Positions 1-8,214 are shown, counted from the stretch's first letter. The stretch: 64,000 nt of DNA from Candidatus Saccharimonadales bacterium (GCA_035697325.1 DASSDB010000004.1:248001-312000); one strand, 5' to 3'. Translations and numbers: made by a program. Notes: generated from the sequence alone by a model not told the origin.

Positions 1-289
1 GGACATTCTCTAGCGCAGTGAGGCGTGAGTTTTCAACCTCCAGGTCGGTTTTTTGGTTATTCAGGTCGGCGATCTTACTGTCGATCTTTTGAGCTTCGTA
101 GTCATATCCGGTTGTACGAGTTGCTTGAGTTAAGTATATCAAACCAAGCACCGTAATCATAAGGGCGACAAGCACCGTATGAGTCACAGGGCCAAGTTTC
201 ACAGCCGAAGTAAATGCAACCGTATTCTGGTTACGGCCCAGAGGCGCTGCTCCGCGGCGATTTGCAAATTGTGTACGTTGATATGACAT
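1..289 (-). CDS. ftsL: FtsL-like cell division protein (partial)
   Basis: The reading frame starts at ATG 289 and runs off the left edge, giving about 96 residues. A basic N-terminus (MSYQRTQFANRRG) is followed by one membrane segment at about residues 38-54 (THTVLVALMITVLGLIY). A coiled-coil-like stretch follows (QKIDSKIADLNNQKTDLEVENSRL). That topology, together with its place downstream of mraZ and rsmH, matches FtsL, the bitopic divisome protein that works with FtsB and FtsQ. FtsL is poorly conserved in sequence, so the call leans on topology and synteny. The C-terminus is outside the window. Confidence 0.7.
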   Translation of the reverse strand, partial: MSYQRTQFANRRGAAPLGRNQNTVAFTSAVKLGPVTHTVLVALMITVLGLIYLTQATRTTGYDYEAQKIDSKIADLNNQKTDLEVENSRLTALENV

Positions 290-333
290 ATTTTTGTTTT
301 CTTTTTGATTTTGTTTTTATAACCGCCCTGGCA

Positions 334-360
334 GGGTGCACCCGGTTACCGGGCACACCC
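334..360. repeat. GC-rich hairpin between rsmH and ftsL
   Basis: GGGTG/CACCC and CCCGG/CCGGG arms pair across a CA/CA internal loop with a TTA tip. An alternative CCCT-GGC-AGGG pairing at 326-336 is mutually exclusive with it. There is no U-tract on either strand, so it looks more like an attenuation or processing hairpin than a classic terminator. Confidence 0.45.
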
Positions 361-373
361 TAAAGGGAAATAT

Positions 374-439
374 TTATTTAAAGCGTACAGCGACCTTAGT
401 GATCTCTGACTGGCTTTGTACTTTGATTTGGACAGGCAT
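374..439 (-). CDS. Possible 21-residue small ORF after rsmH
   Basis: ATG 439 opens a 21-codon frame (MPVQIKVQSQSEITKVAVRFK, here split as MPVQIKVQSQ and SEITKVAVRFK) ending in TAA at 374. A purine-rich SD-like sequence, GGAAGGGG, lies 8 bases upstream. It sits between the rsmH stop and the hairpin before ftsL. No family is recognised. It could be a leader peptide tied to the hairpin, or a chance frame. Confidence 0.3.
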   Translation of the reverse strand: MPVQIKVQSQSEITKVAVRFK

Positions 440-465
440 TGGTGTTTACCCCTTCCCTTTTTGTT

Positions 466-1362
466 TTATTTTTTCACTGCGACCCTGAGCTTGCTGCTCC
501 TGGAGCGCGGATTGTGAACGTCGTAAATACTCCCGTCAAGCGGTTTTTTGGTCACGATGTTCAGCTCTGCCTCGTATCCCGCTTGCTTTTGTTCCGTAAA
601 AAAACGTTTCACAAGTCGATCTTCAAGGCTATGGAAACTGATGATACCCACTCTTCCACCAGGTTTTAGTAATTTTGGAAGAAGCAAAAGCGTCGACTCA
701 ATTTGTCCAAGCTCATCGTTTACCGCTATGCGGAGTGCTTGAAAAGTACGCGTAGCCGGATGAATTCGTTTCCATCTGCCACGATACTGCCCTTCTATAA
801 GGCGGGCGAGATCTTCTGTGGTTCGAAGCGGCCGTGCTTCGACAATTGCTCCAGCAATGCGCCGGGCAAATCCGAGCGGCTCTTCACCATATGTCGTTAT
901 GATACGCACCAGTTCGTCCTTCGTAGCAGTATTTACCAGCGTTTCACCTGATGTTTCCTGCCGGACATCCATGCGCATATCAAGCGGACCATTTTTTGTA
1001 AAAGAAAACCCTCGTTCGCCCCTATCGAGCTGTGGTGATGACACCCCCAAATCAATCAGCACGATAGCAAATTGCCTACCTTCTTCGACAAGTGCTTTAG
1101 CCGCACTCGCAAAATCAGTATGCATCAGCCGTGTTCCTTTTTTAGCAAACGTCTGAAGATGCGAAATCGCAAAATCATCGCGGTCAACTAAAACCGAATC
1201 GGCGTAATTTTCCGTTAGCTCTAAAATACGTCCTGCATGACCGCCATAGCCCGCTGTAAGGTCAAGATAGTTCTCGCCTTTCTTGGGAGCAAGCAGTTTC
1301 AGTGTCGTATCGAGCAAAACCGGAACGTGGAGTTGTTGTGGTGGATGTTCTTTAATACTCAT
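466..1362 (-). CDS. rsmH: 16S rRNA m4C1402 methyltransferase RsmH
   Basis: RsmH (MraW) methylates N4 of C1402 in 16S rRNA using S-adenosylmethionine. The 298-residue protein has the family N-terminus HVPVLLDTTLKLL, the SAM motif LDLTAGYGGHAGRIL, the conserved block VLIDLGVSSPQLDRGERGFSF with PLDMRMD, and the C-terminal ISFHSLEDRLVKRFF. Length is usual for the family. It lies between mraZ and ftsL in the standard dcw order. The stretch just before its ATG has no clear SD, and the 457-base gap to mraZ is unusually long. Confidence 0.97.
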   Translation of the reverse strand: MSIKEHPPQQLHVPVLLDTTLKLLAPKKGENYLDLTAGYGGHAGRILELTENYADSVLVDRDDFAISHLQTFAKKGTRLMHTDFASAAKALVEEGRQFAIVLIDLGVSSPQLDRGERGFSFTKNGPLDMRMDVRQETSGETLVNTATKDELVRIITTYGEEPLGFARRIAGAIVEARPLRTTEDLARLIEGQYRGRWKRIHPATRTFQALRIAVNDELGQIESTLLLLPKLLKPGGRVGIISFHSLEDRLVKRFFTEQKQAGYEAELNIVTKKPLDGSIYDVHNPRSRSSKLRVAVKK

Positions 1363-1819
1363 AAACTTTATCTATCCTATCAGAGTTCCGCTTCGCATGT
1401 CATCACCTTTTCAACCAACGGACTCCGCGCCAAGAATTTCACGAATCAGCGATGTAAATCCTTGGGCTCTCGTATGTTGTTCTCAAAGGGATGCCAGCTC
1501 GCTGGCTCTTCATGATATTTTGTTTCTCGAGATCACCTAACTGGCAGCAGAGAGTTTTTGTTTTGAGTGTGTTTGTTTTTGTAATAAGTGTCCAGGTGGT
1601 TATGAAGGGGGTTACAGTGTAACTCATACCCTCCCCACTTGGTTTGAGAGACTTATGTGTGTGAGGTGGAGTTTTTTGGGAGGTGTTGTGTGTTGAGGAA
1701 AGTGCGTCAGTCTTTTTAATGTGGTACCGAATCGCCACGTCTCATACTGCCAGATAGTTGATCTCGAGAGCATTTCTTTACTCTTATTGATCCCGACTTG
1801 TTAAAGAACAGTGGATAAC
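1363..1819 (-). other. Long structured leader region between mraZ and rsmH
   Basis: 457 bases without a convincing protein. A 99-codon minus-strand frame exists but has low-complexity content and no family. Read on the minus strand, the region opens with TGTTCTTTAACAA, close to the rRNA antitermination boxA (TGCTCTTTAACAA). It also carries an inverted repeat GTTACA-CT-GTAAC nested in a longer stem near 1603-1636, and a perfect palindrome GCCAGCGAGCTGGC near 1491-1504. A structured 5' leader of rsmH or a non-coding RNA is possible. Confidence 0.35.
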
Positions 1820-2182
1820 TTAGGCGTCGGACCCTGCCGGCAAAATTCGCCAGTATGCGCCCGCCCGTACTGCTACAACTTCCCTATCAATCCCTGCGTA
1901 CTCAAGCAAGTGTTGCTCAAAGGTAACCCGACCCTGTTTTTGATCCAGTTCCACAGCCGTTTTTCCACGACGGAACCGAACATTCAGATCTGCTACTCGC
2001 TCATCAAGAATACTTCCCTGAAGAGCCGGCTCTACTTCCCTGTCCCATACGGTCTGCGGGTACAAGTGAAGATACTTGCCAAAACCTCTGGTGAGTACAA
2101 CGCCACTGGCAAATTCATTTCGAAGCTCTGTCGGAATCGTTAACCGACGCTTATCATCAAGCTTTCGTTCGAAATAATCCAT
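1820..2182 (-). CDS. mraZ: MraZ-like transcriptional regulator
   Basis: MraZ is an AbrB-fold DNA-binding protein that represses its own dcw operon. This 120-residue version has the first SpoVT/AbrB motif at the N-terminus (LDDKRRLTIPTELR) and a weaker second half (GIDREVVAVRAGAYWRIL). It is somewhat shorter than the usual ~140 residues. It is the first gene of the cluster. Four GTGG(G/A) repeats flank its promoter about 90-135 bases upstream, which fits autoregulation. Confidence 0.9.
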   Translation of the reverse strand: MDYFERKLDDKRRLTIPTELRNEFASGVVLTRGFGKYLHLYPQTVWDREVEPALQGSILDERVADLNVRFRRGKTAVELDQKQGRVTFEQHLLEYAGIDREVVAVRAGAYWRILPAGSDA

Positions 2183-2270
2183 ATGCTGTTACGGCTTTGT
2201 TCCCTCCCGGGAATGGTTAGTTGATAGTTTTTTAATGTTTGGTAGTGGTGTTTATTTTTTGGTGGGATTA

Positions 2271-2316
2271 CCCACTTCTTTCCACTGGTCTTACTATAAT
2301 ACCCACAATTACCCAC
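2271..2316 (-). promoter_or_regulatory. MraZ-box-like operator repeats
   Basis: On the minus strand GTGGG occurs at 2316-2312, 2306-2302 and 2275-2271, with GTGGA at 2285-2281. Spacings are 10, 21 and 10 bases, i.e. whole helical turns, so all would face one side of the helix. MraZ proteins in other bacteria bind repeated TGGG/GTGG boxes in their own promoter. The repeats straddle the predicted -10. Confidence 0.7.
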
Positions 2317-2321
2317 GACAA
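2293..2321 (-). promoter_or_regulatory. mraZ promoter
   Basis: The minus strand reads TTGTCG (2321-2316), a 17-base spacer and TATAGT (2298-2293). Transcription would start near 2286, giving mraZ a leader of about 100 bases. The operator repeats overlap both hexamers. Confidence 0.6.
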
Positions 2322-2355
2322 CCCCCATTTTTCCATTTTGCCTATAGTACGTTCA

Positions 2356-2381
2356 GGTTTTCCACAGCTGTGTGGAAAACC
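2356..2381. repeat. Perfect palindrome of two DnaA-box-like sites
   Basis: TTTTCCACA and TGTGGAAAA face each other across GCTG inside a 26-base perfect palindrome with GG/CC ends. Each arm matches the DnaA box consensus TT(A/T)TNCACA. It lies between the mraZ promoter and a bidirectional terminator. It may be a DnaA-responsive site or simply a cruciform-forming palindrome. Confidence 0.5.
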
Positions 2382-2404
2382 TACTTTACAAACAGGGGTA
2401 AAAA

Positions 2405-2433
2405 AATACCACGCCAATACCTGGTGTGGTATT
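2405..2433. terminator. Bidirectional intrinsic terminator
   Basis: A 12-bp stem (AATACCACGCCA with TGGTGTGGTATT, one G-U pair) and a 5-base loop have T-runs on both strands. It ends the 66-residue membrane-protein transcript from the right. Confidence 0.85.
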
Positions 2434-2452
2434 TTTTATTAGCACGCTAGGC

Positions 2453-2653
2453 TTACGCGCCAGTAATCCAGCTTGCAAGAGCCGCATTATATTGAGATGT
2501 CAGCTGAACAGTCAGCCACAGAACAAACAAGGCAATGTTTGCGAGCACCGATACAATCAGTACGGCATTCTTAACATCCTGACCTGTTTGAAACGTGGCG
2601 ATTGCTGCCATGGCTTCATTGGGGATTTGGTCTTTTTGTGTTTGTTGATTCAT
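2453..2653 (-). CDS. Small single-pass membrane protein
   Basis: 66 residues. A polar N-terminus (MNQQTQKDQIPNEAMAAIATFQTGQD) is followed by one hydrophobic helix at about 29-50 (NAVLIVSVLANIALFVLWLTV) and a short tail. No family is recognised. Its own promoter (TTGACA/TAATGT) places transcription at or next to the ATG, so the mRNA is probably leaderless. A strong terminator follows. Confidence 0.7.
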   Translation of the reverse strand: MNQQTQKDQIPNEAMAAIATFQTGQDVKNAVLIVSVLANIALFVLWLTVQLTSQYNAALASWITGA

Positions 2654-2659
2654 GTATCA

Positions 2660-2688
2660 ACATTAGCATACTATTTATGCTTTGTCAA
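2660..2688 (-). promoter_or_regulatory. Leaderless promoter of the 66-residue protein
   Basis: TTGACA (2688-2683), a 17-base spacer and TAATGT (2665-2660) precede the ATG by 6 bases, so the start site would fall at the start codon. It overlaps the end of the upstream HAD gene. Confidence 0.6.
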
Positions 2689-3388
2689 CTAAGTGGTTTT
2701 GTAGATACTCGCTCACTTCCTGCAACCCGCGGGCATGTCGTACGCTCTTAGGCACTTCGAGTTTTTTAATATCGTATGCAATTGCACTACGGAGCGGAAG
2801 CACCCAAAACCCTTCAACACCGTCAGGAATACCCTCAAAGCTGATCGGCTTGTCATCAACGAAGATAATCTTATCCACACCATAAGATGCTCTGCCAGAT
2901 AGCTCATCGGGCAATAAAAAACGCCCGTCCACCTGTTTCCAAGATGCAATAAGCTCGCTCTTTTTGGCTGTTCCAACGATAAGATGCGGTATGTCCGCTA
3001 AACCCGCGGCCTTGATTTTAACCTGTTGCCACTCTTCGCTTCCCGTTGTTAAAATACCGAACGCCGCCTTATGCTTATGCAACTCCATAAGTAATTCTTC
3101 CGCATATGGCTCGAGAAGATTTTCACGCGCTGCCTGCTTTAGATAAAGTTGCTTCACGCGTTTTATTGTTGTCTCTACTTCCTCCTTACTCATCGTTTTT
3201 TTCAGGAGGCTTCGCAGATACCCAATCACATCAAAGTTATTTTTATAAATAAGCTCGCCTTGCTTGATGTCCTCGGCGGGTATTGCCGTTTCTTTAAATG
3301 CGACCGATTCGAATAATAATCGAAGATCGTCTGTTCGCGCTAGCGTACGATCAAAATCAATGATATAAAACTCTTCAATCTGTGACAT
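2675..3388 (-). CDS. HAD-superfamily hydrolase
   Basis: A haloacid-dehalogenase-fold hydrolase, probably a phosphatase of unknown substrate. Motif I is near the N-terminus (IIDFDRTLARTD, nucleophile Asp). Motif II is the Thr/Ser in FGILTTGSEEW, and the motif IV region is IIFVDDKPISFEG. I place the start at ATG 3388 (MSQIEEFYIID) because the frame 10 codons longer lacks motif support and overlaps the preceding yvcK-like gene further. With this start the two genes still overlap by 14 bases and are probably co-transcribed. Confidence 0.8.
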   Translation of the reverse strand: MSQIEEFYIIDFDRTLARTDDLRLLFESVAFKETAIPAEDIKQGELIYKNNFDVIGYLRSLLKKTMSKEEVETTIKRVKQLYLKQAARENLLEPYAEELLMELHKHKAAFGILTTGSEEWQQVKIKAAGLADIPHLIVGTAKKSELIASWKQVDGRFLLPDELSGRASYGVDKIIFVDDKPISFEGIPDGVEGFWVLPLRSAIAYDIKKLEVPKSVRHARGLQEVSEYLQNHLVDKA

Positions 3389-4394
3389 TGTGATATAGCT
3401 CCATAATCTTTTTAGCAATTGCTTCCGGGTTGTGCCGGATGAACGAACGAGTTACAGGAAGAACATCACTCTTAGTTCTCTTGGCTATGCCCCCAAGAAA
3501 ATTCCCTTCAAGCGACATGTATGCCCGCTTCTCAAGATTCTCATTATCGACTGGAACAATAAACGCGCCCTCTTCCTTATAGCGCGCGGCCAGTCCTGCA
3601 TTGGGGATCTGCTTGTTATAAAGAACGTAGTCTAGAAAACTCCCGCCACCTAGTCGTTCGATCTCATCGGCGTGGTCGGCCACCGTGAAGCCTTCTGTCT
3701 GCCCTTGTTTCGTCACAAGGTTACATACATAAATGACCAATGCGCTCGTGTTGCGCAGCGCCTCTCCAATTCCATCTATAACCAATAATGGACCGAGCGA
3801 TGTATAGAGATCGCCGGGGGCAATCACCACGACATCCGCTTTATGAATAGCTTCGATCGCCACAGGATTGGCATGCGCGTCAGGTACAAGCGAAAGGGTC
3901 GCCCGCCGTGGATCATGACTGAAATAATCCTCATCAATGACACGCTCTCCCTGCAAAATAACACTCGCTTCCGGCCATTCCATTTTTAATCGAACATCAT
4001 CGAGCGTTGCCGGAATAACCACGCCGCGTACGTTTAAAATTTCCGACGCCGTCTCAATCGCTTCGCTAAAATTGCCCGTCATTTTTTCAAGTGCACTAAG
4101 GAGAAGGTTACCGAAAGCATGGCCTTTGAAAGTCCCTTCTTCAAACCGGTAATCAAAAAGATCACGAACTTTTGGCGAATTACTCAAAGCCACGAGACAT
4201 TGACGTACATCGCCGGGAGGTAATGCCCCCAACTCGTCACGGAGTACACCCGTACTGCCTCCGTCGTCCGCCATATTTACAAGAGCAGCGATGGACCGAG
4301 AGTACTGTTTTAACGCACTCAGCAGCGTAAAGCTTCCCGTGCCCCCTCCAATGACGGCTATTTTTGGATCACTGAGCGGATACGGATCGTTCAT
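3375..4394 (-). CDS. YvcK/CofD-like gluconeogenesis factor
   Basis: Member of the CofD/YvcK family. YvcK in Firmicutes and CuvA in mycobacteria are nucleotide-sugar-binding proteins needed for normal cell shape and wall synthesis. The N-terminal glycine-rich loop IAVIGGGTGSFTLLSALK is followed by MADDGGSTGVLRDELGALPPGDVRQCLVAL, both family signatures. GDLYTSLGPLLVIDGI and the CNLVTKQGQTEGFTVADH block follow. ATG 4394 overlaps the GH1 stop as TAATG, so translation is likely coupled. About 339 residues, normal for the family. Confidence 0.9.
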   Translation of the reverse strand: MNDPYPLSDPKIAVIGGGTGSFTLLSALKQYSRSIAALVNMADDGGSTGVLRDELGALPPGDVRQCLVALSNSPKVRDLFDYRFEEGTFKGHAFGNLLLSALEKMTGNFSEAIETASEILNVRGVVIPATLDDVRLKMEWPEASVILQGERVIDEDYFSHDPRRATLSLVPDAHANPVAIEAIHKADVVVIAPGDLYTSLGPLLVIDGIGEALRNTSALVIYVCNLVTKQGQTEGFTVADHADEIERLGGGSFLDYVLYNKQIPNAGLAARYKEEGAFIVPVDNENLEKRAYMSLEGNFLGGIAKRTKSDVLPVTRSFIRHNPEAIAKKIMELYHNVTD

Positions 4395-5656
4395 TATTTT
4401 TCCCTCAAGCGTTTGATAACTTTTCCAAACCACTCAGCGCTAGGGCGTAGAGTACGTTCATATGTGTCATAATTCACCGCAATTAAGCCAAACCGAGGCC
4501 ACTTGCCCTTATCCCACTCAAAGTTATCAAGTAAACTCCAGTGCAAATACCCCTCCAGCTTCACACCACCTGCAATTGCATTTTGCATGGCAATAATTGT
4601 CTTCGTGAGCCACCAGCGACGATGTATATCTTCGGAGTCGGCCAGCCCGTTCTCTGTTATGATGATGGGTTTCCTATATTTGTCATGCAATCGCTCCAGG
4701 GCAAACTGAAGATGGTCCGGGCTTAGATCCCACCCAAGATCACTTAAACGCTCGTCAGGATTATGGACTCGATATCCGTATACCCTATTGCTGAAATAAA
4801 AGTTTACCCCAATAAAATCGCTGTTTTTGATGATCTTTTTCAAGAAATAATCGTCCTGAAGATACTGAAAGATCGCTGTTGAAGCACGACTCAACCAGGC
4901 ATCATCACCGGGATAAAAATAGATTGAATTCTTAGCAACCGATACCTTGTAGCGTTTATTTAATGCATGAATCATGCGAGCAGTTTGATTATGCGCACGG
5001 GCAAGATTATTCAAAACACGAAGAAAAAGCCACTTCTTAGCAATCAAATTAGGCGGCCAGTCGCCCTGATAATATCCTTCGTATACATAGGTATCGGGCT
5101 CGTTAATAGTGATTATGTACGTGATATCCTGGCCTAATTCGTGCATTATTTTTTCTGCGAATCGTACGAAATAGCGTATATTTTTGCGCCGGGCAAAGCC
5201 GCCCTTTTCTGCAAACCACACGGGAAGCGTAAAGTGAAATAGCGTCAGGACAGGCTCGATTCCCCTACTTTTTAATTCCTGAATGTAGTTCCGATAATAC
5301 GTTATCGCCTCGACACTCCACGCGCCTTCGTTCGGTTCGACTCGTGACCACTCGATTCCAAAACGAAGCGCGTTCATATTCATCTGCTCAAGTAGATCAA
5401 AGTCTTTACGAAAAAGTTTATAGTGCGCTGTTCCCTTACCAGAAACATAGTTGTCAGGATCGGTAGCGTGAACTTCAATTTGTGGCCAGTTTGCAAGATC
5501 ACCCCATTGAAACTTAGCTTGAGCTGCTTTTGACTTGGCGTTTTCGAGCTCCCATATCGTCCATTGATTATGGGTGTCCCCTTCTACCTGATGGGCGCTT
5601 GTGGCGGCCCCCCATAAGAACTTCTTGGGAAATTCTGGCTGAGATTTTTTCTGCAT
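4394..5656 (-). CDS. Glycoside hydrolase family 1 (beta-glucosidase type)
   Basis: A retaining beta-glycosidase with a TIM-barrel fold. The N-terminal FLWGAATSAHQVEG is the GH1 signature. The acid/base Glu is in TINEPDTYVYEGYYQGDWPP and the nucleophile Glu in PIIITENGLAD. The C-terminal GYLHWSLLDNFEWDKGKWPRFGL is also typical. At 420 residues it is near the usual 440-470, and there is no signal peptide, so it acts in the cytoplasm. A TATAAT lies 9 bases before the ATG with no SD, suggesting a leaderless or nearly leaderless mRNA. It leads an overlapping set with yvcK and the HAD gene. Confidence 0.95.
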   Translation of the reverse strand: MQKKSQPEFPKKFLWGAATSAHQVEGDTHNQWTIWELENAKSKAAQAKFQWGDLANWPQIEVHATDPDNYVSGKGTAHYKLFRKDFDLLEQMNMNALRFGIEWSRVEPNEGAWSVEAITYYRNYIQELKSRGIEPVLTLFHFTLPVWFAEKGGFARRKNIRYFVRFAEKIMHELGQDITYIITINEPDTYVYEGYYQGDWPPNLIAKKWLFLRVLNNLARAHNQTARMIHALNKRYKVSVAKNSIYFYPGDDAWLSRASTAIFQYLQDDYFLKKIIKNSDFIGVNFYFSNRVYGYRVHNPDERLSDLGWDLSPDHLQFALERLHDKYRKPIIITENGLADSEDIHRRWWLTKTIIAMQNAIAGGVKLEGYLHWSLLDNFEWDKGKWPRFGLIAVNYDTYERTLRPSAEWFGKVIKRLREK

Positions 5657-5758
5657 ACTTGTATCATTATACCATCGACTTCACAGGGAAAACAAAGCCA
5701 CCACTTTAGTGGTGCTTATCCCACATCTTTAATCATTTCGATGTAAAATGGAAAGATA

Positions 5759-6607
5759 ATGATTGGAATGATCTTGCGCCTACTGTGGCGGTTGTTTGTC
5801 GGAGCTATTGCCATCGCGCTGGCCTACGTTACGGTCTTTTTGTTTTACCCTTACTTACGCAACCATTTTTCTATTCTCATTACATTCATTGTGCTCTACA
5901 TTCTTACAGCTTACTTCGGTTTGCCACTGCTAGTTCGCCTTTGGAAGTTGGTTATTCGCCCTACGCATTTGCCGCAATATGCCGTTTCTCGCGATGGTTG
6001 GTCAAGCGATCCGGTAAATATCGCGATTGTTTGCAACGATGAAGCACAGCTTCGCCAGGCAATGGAGCAGGCCGGATGGCATATTGCCGATAAGCCAAGC
6101 TTCAAAAATATGCTCCGTGAAGCGTGGGCGATCATTTTTAATCAACCATACCTTACTGCCCCATTTAGTAACCTCTTTCTTTTTGGCCGCAAGCAAGACA
6201 TCGGCTTTCAAATCCAGACGGGCGACCCACCAACGCCGCGCCATCGTCATCACATACGCTTTTGGCAGCTACAAAGCGAGCCTGAAAAGCCTCACCATCA
6301 CATACCATTCTGGGAAAATATCCTTCAAATTTTCTTTAAGGGTAAAAAGCGGCAAATATGGATCGGTACCGCAACACACGATGTCAGCCCTTTTGCGCTC
6401 CGGATTCAGAACCTTCAGATTACCCATAAAATCGACGCCGAGACCAACAAAGAGCGTGATTTCGTCGTTGATACACTTCAAAAAGCCGGCCGAGTTAAGC
6501 GATTGGAAACAATTGCGGCTGGAGAACCTATATTATTTCGCGGCCAAACGCTAGGTGTGAGTATTGTGACCGACGGTACGCTTCCTGTTATCGAACTAAA
6601 GCGCTAA
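5759..6607 (+). CDS. LssY-C-domain membrane protein
   Basis: 282 residues. Two N-terminal membrane segments (about 5-28 and 36-60) precede a soluble domain. It has the LssY C-terminal pattern: SRDGWSSDPVNIAIV, QAMEQAGWHIAD, FLFGRKQDIGFQIQ, PRHRHHIRFWQL, WIGTATHD and a later HKIDAETNKERDFVVDTL. Similar C-terminal domains occur attached to PAP2-type phosphatases in LssY proteins, but here only this domain is present. The role is unknown; an envelope function is inferred. It converges with the helicase gene, overlapping by 4 bases. Confidence 0.75.
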   Translation: MIGMILRLLWRLFVGAIAIALAYVTVFLFYPYLRNHFSILITFIVLYILTAYFGLPLLVRLWKLVIRPTHLPQYAVSRDGWSSDPVNIAIVCNDEAQLRQAMEQAGWHIADKPSFKNMLREAWAIIFNQPYLTAPFSNLFLFGRKQDIGFQIQTGDPPTPRHRHHIRFWQLQSEPEKPHHHIPFWENILQIFFKGKKRQIWIGTATHDVSPFALRIQNLQITHKIDAETNKERDFVVDTLQKAGRVKRLETIAAGEPILFRGQTLGVSIVTDGTLPVIELKR

Positions 6608-8133
6608 GTTGCCACAACATCTTCGCCGAAATGTTTCTGCAAGCGCATTATGATGCTTCCCTCGTGGCGACCCAGTTTTTCGCTAAGCTCTTTTACGCTA
6701 ACACCATTTTGAAAATCCTGTTTGAGTGTTTCATCATCATTTGGCTGCCAAGGCTTATACGCGTTCGGGTATGTCTCACGCATTTTTTCGATCTTTTCTG
6801 CCCAGGATGACAAGCCATTTTTTGTTTTCGTTTTCTTCTCCGGATGCTTAGCCCGCTCGACCGCTTTTTCATTCAAGTAGGCAAATTTCTTTACATCCGC
6901 TGCGGCCCGTACATGGAGCTTTTCATCAATATTCTGCGCGTCTTCACTGATAGCAAGCGCCATTCGGTTAATACCACTTAGATACAGGTTGCGCAAATTT
7001 TTTACCCGGCTTAGCGCCACATATCCCATACCTTCAACGAAGGCTTTTCTTAGATCAATCCGGGCCGCATCGAGCGTCATACCCTGACTTTTATGGACTG
7101 TGATTGCCCAGGCAAGACGAAGCGGAATTTGACTAATACTTGCCCGTTTTTTATCGCCATCACGGAGCTCCCAAGTATCAGGCATCATGGTGACGGTTTT
7201 ACCATTACGAAACTCAACAATGGGATATTCGGTTGCCGGCTCAAAGTCGATAACCGTACCAATACTTCCATTGGCATAGCGACGATCCTGAGCGTTTTTC
7301 ACCGCCATAACCAACGCACCTTTTTTCAGCCGAAGAACCTCAGGTGCCAATACGGAGCGGCCCAGACTTTCTACATAATTGGCGGCGCCTGTAGTTGCCT
7401 GCGTATAAAAAAGTTCGTCACCCGGGAGCTCATCAAGCTTACGATCATTGAGCGTATCCACATCAATATTTACCGTATGAAGCTCGGTCAAAACTGCATC
7501 TTCCGGCGGCTGCTGATCTACTCGCTCTAAAAGTGCTTCGGCATGGTGGCGTCGTATATCGCCATCACGAAGCGCGTTCAAAATCCCAAGAAGTTGCTCA
7601 TCATCCTGACGGTGCTGCTCTTCCAGATAGCAGATGGTGGGATCTAGCTCTTGCCATACACGCGAATGCACGACAAAGCCACCAGATCGTCCGTCGCCCT
7701 TATTAATTGGCGGCAATTGAAAGAAATCTCCACTCATAATAAGTTGAATACCACCAAACGGTTCATCCTTGCGGCGTACTAACCGGCAGACTTCGTCTAC
7801 CATGTCCAATCGATAGTCATGAAGCATACTGATCTCATCTATCACTAGTACATCCGTTTTTTCAATGATCTCACGGCGGCCTTTTGCAAGATGTTCGGCA
7901 TATCCTTGCGGAATATAGTCGAGCACACCAATACCCGCCCAAGAGTGAATTGTGGTGCCTCCAAGGTGGGTGGCCGCAAGGCCTGTTGTAGCGGTTACCG
8001 AAACGTGTTTTCCGCCTGCTTTGGCAAGCTTAATAAACCTATTAAGAACATAGGTTTTACCTGCACCGGCAGGCCCGGTTAATAGTACGCTTTCCCCCGA
8101 AAGCATCACCTCCAATGCGAGCTCTTGCTTCAT
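6604..8133 (-). CDS. Pif1/RecD-like SF1 DNA helicase
   Basis: Superfamily 1B helicase. Walker A GPAGAGKTYVLNRF, motif II VLVIDEISMLHDYRLDMVD, motif III GDFFQLPP, and the C-terminal TVHKSQGMTLDAARIDL with GMGYVALSRVKNLRNLYL match Pif1-type enzymes that unwind G-quadruplex and stalled-fork DNA. The last 65 residues (DDETLKQDFQNGVSVKELSEKLGRHEGSI) form a helix-turn-helix-like add-on. I prefer ATG 8133; a GTG at 8157 is possible. TATACT ends 7 bases before this ATG, again suggesting a leaderless start. Confidence 0.9.
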   Translation of the reverse strand: MKQELALEVMLSGESVLLTGPAGAGKTYVLNRFIKLAKAGGKHVSVTATTGLAATHLGGTTIHSWAGIGVLDYIPQGYAEHLAKGRREIIEKTDVLVIDEISMLHDYRLDMVDEVCRLVRRKDEPFGGIQLIMSGDFFQLPPINKGDGRSGGFVVHSRVWQELDPTICYLEEQHRQDDEQLLGILNALRDGDIRRHHAEALLERVDQQPPEDAVLTELHTVNIDVDTLNDRKLDELPGDELFYTQATTGAANYVESLGRSVLAPEVLRLKKGALVMAVKNAQDRRYANGSIGTVIDFEPATEYPIVEFRNGKTVTMMPDTWELRDGDKKRASISQIPLRLAWAITVHKSQGMTLDAARIDLRKAFVEGMGYVALSRVKNLRNLYLSGINRMALAISEDAQNIDEKLHVRAAADVKKFAYLNEKAVERAKHPEKKTKTKNGLSSWAEKIEKMRETYPNAYKPWQPNDDETLKQDFQNGVSVKELSEKLGRHEGSIIMRLQKHFGEDVVAT

Positions 8134-8214
8134 CCTCTCCAGTATACCCCTTAGCACCTCATAATCACCACAGCTAGCGACAAAATTACAATAAAGACGT
8201 CAAAGATGAGAAAA

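Noticed and set aside
1680-1720. GAGGAAAGTGC resembling RNase P RNA conserved region I
   Set aside because: The pairing 3' element and overall length are missing, since mraZ coding starts soon after. Chance match.
1439-1738. 99-codon minus-strand ORF between mraZ and rsmH
   Set aside because: Thr/Lys/Ser-rich without domain pattern; the inverted repeats suggest RNA structure rather than protein.
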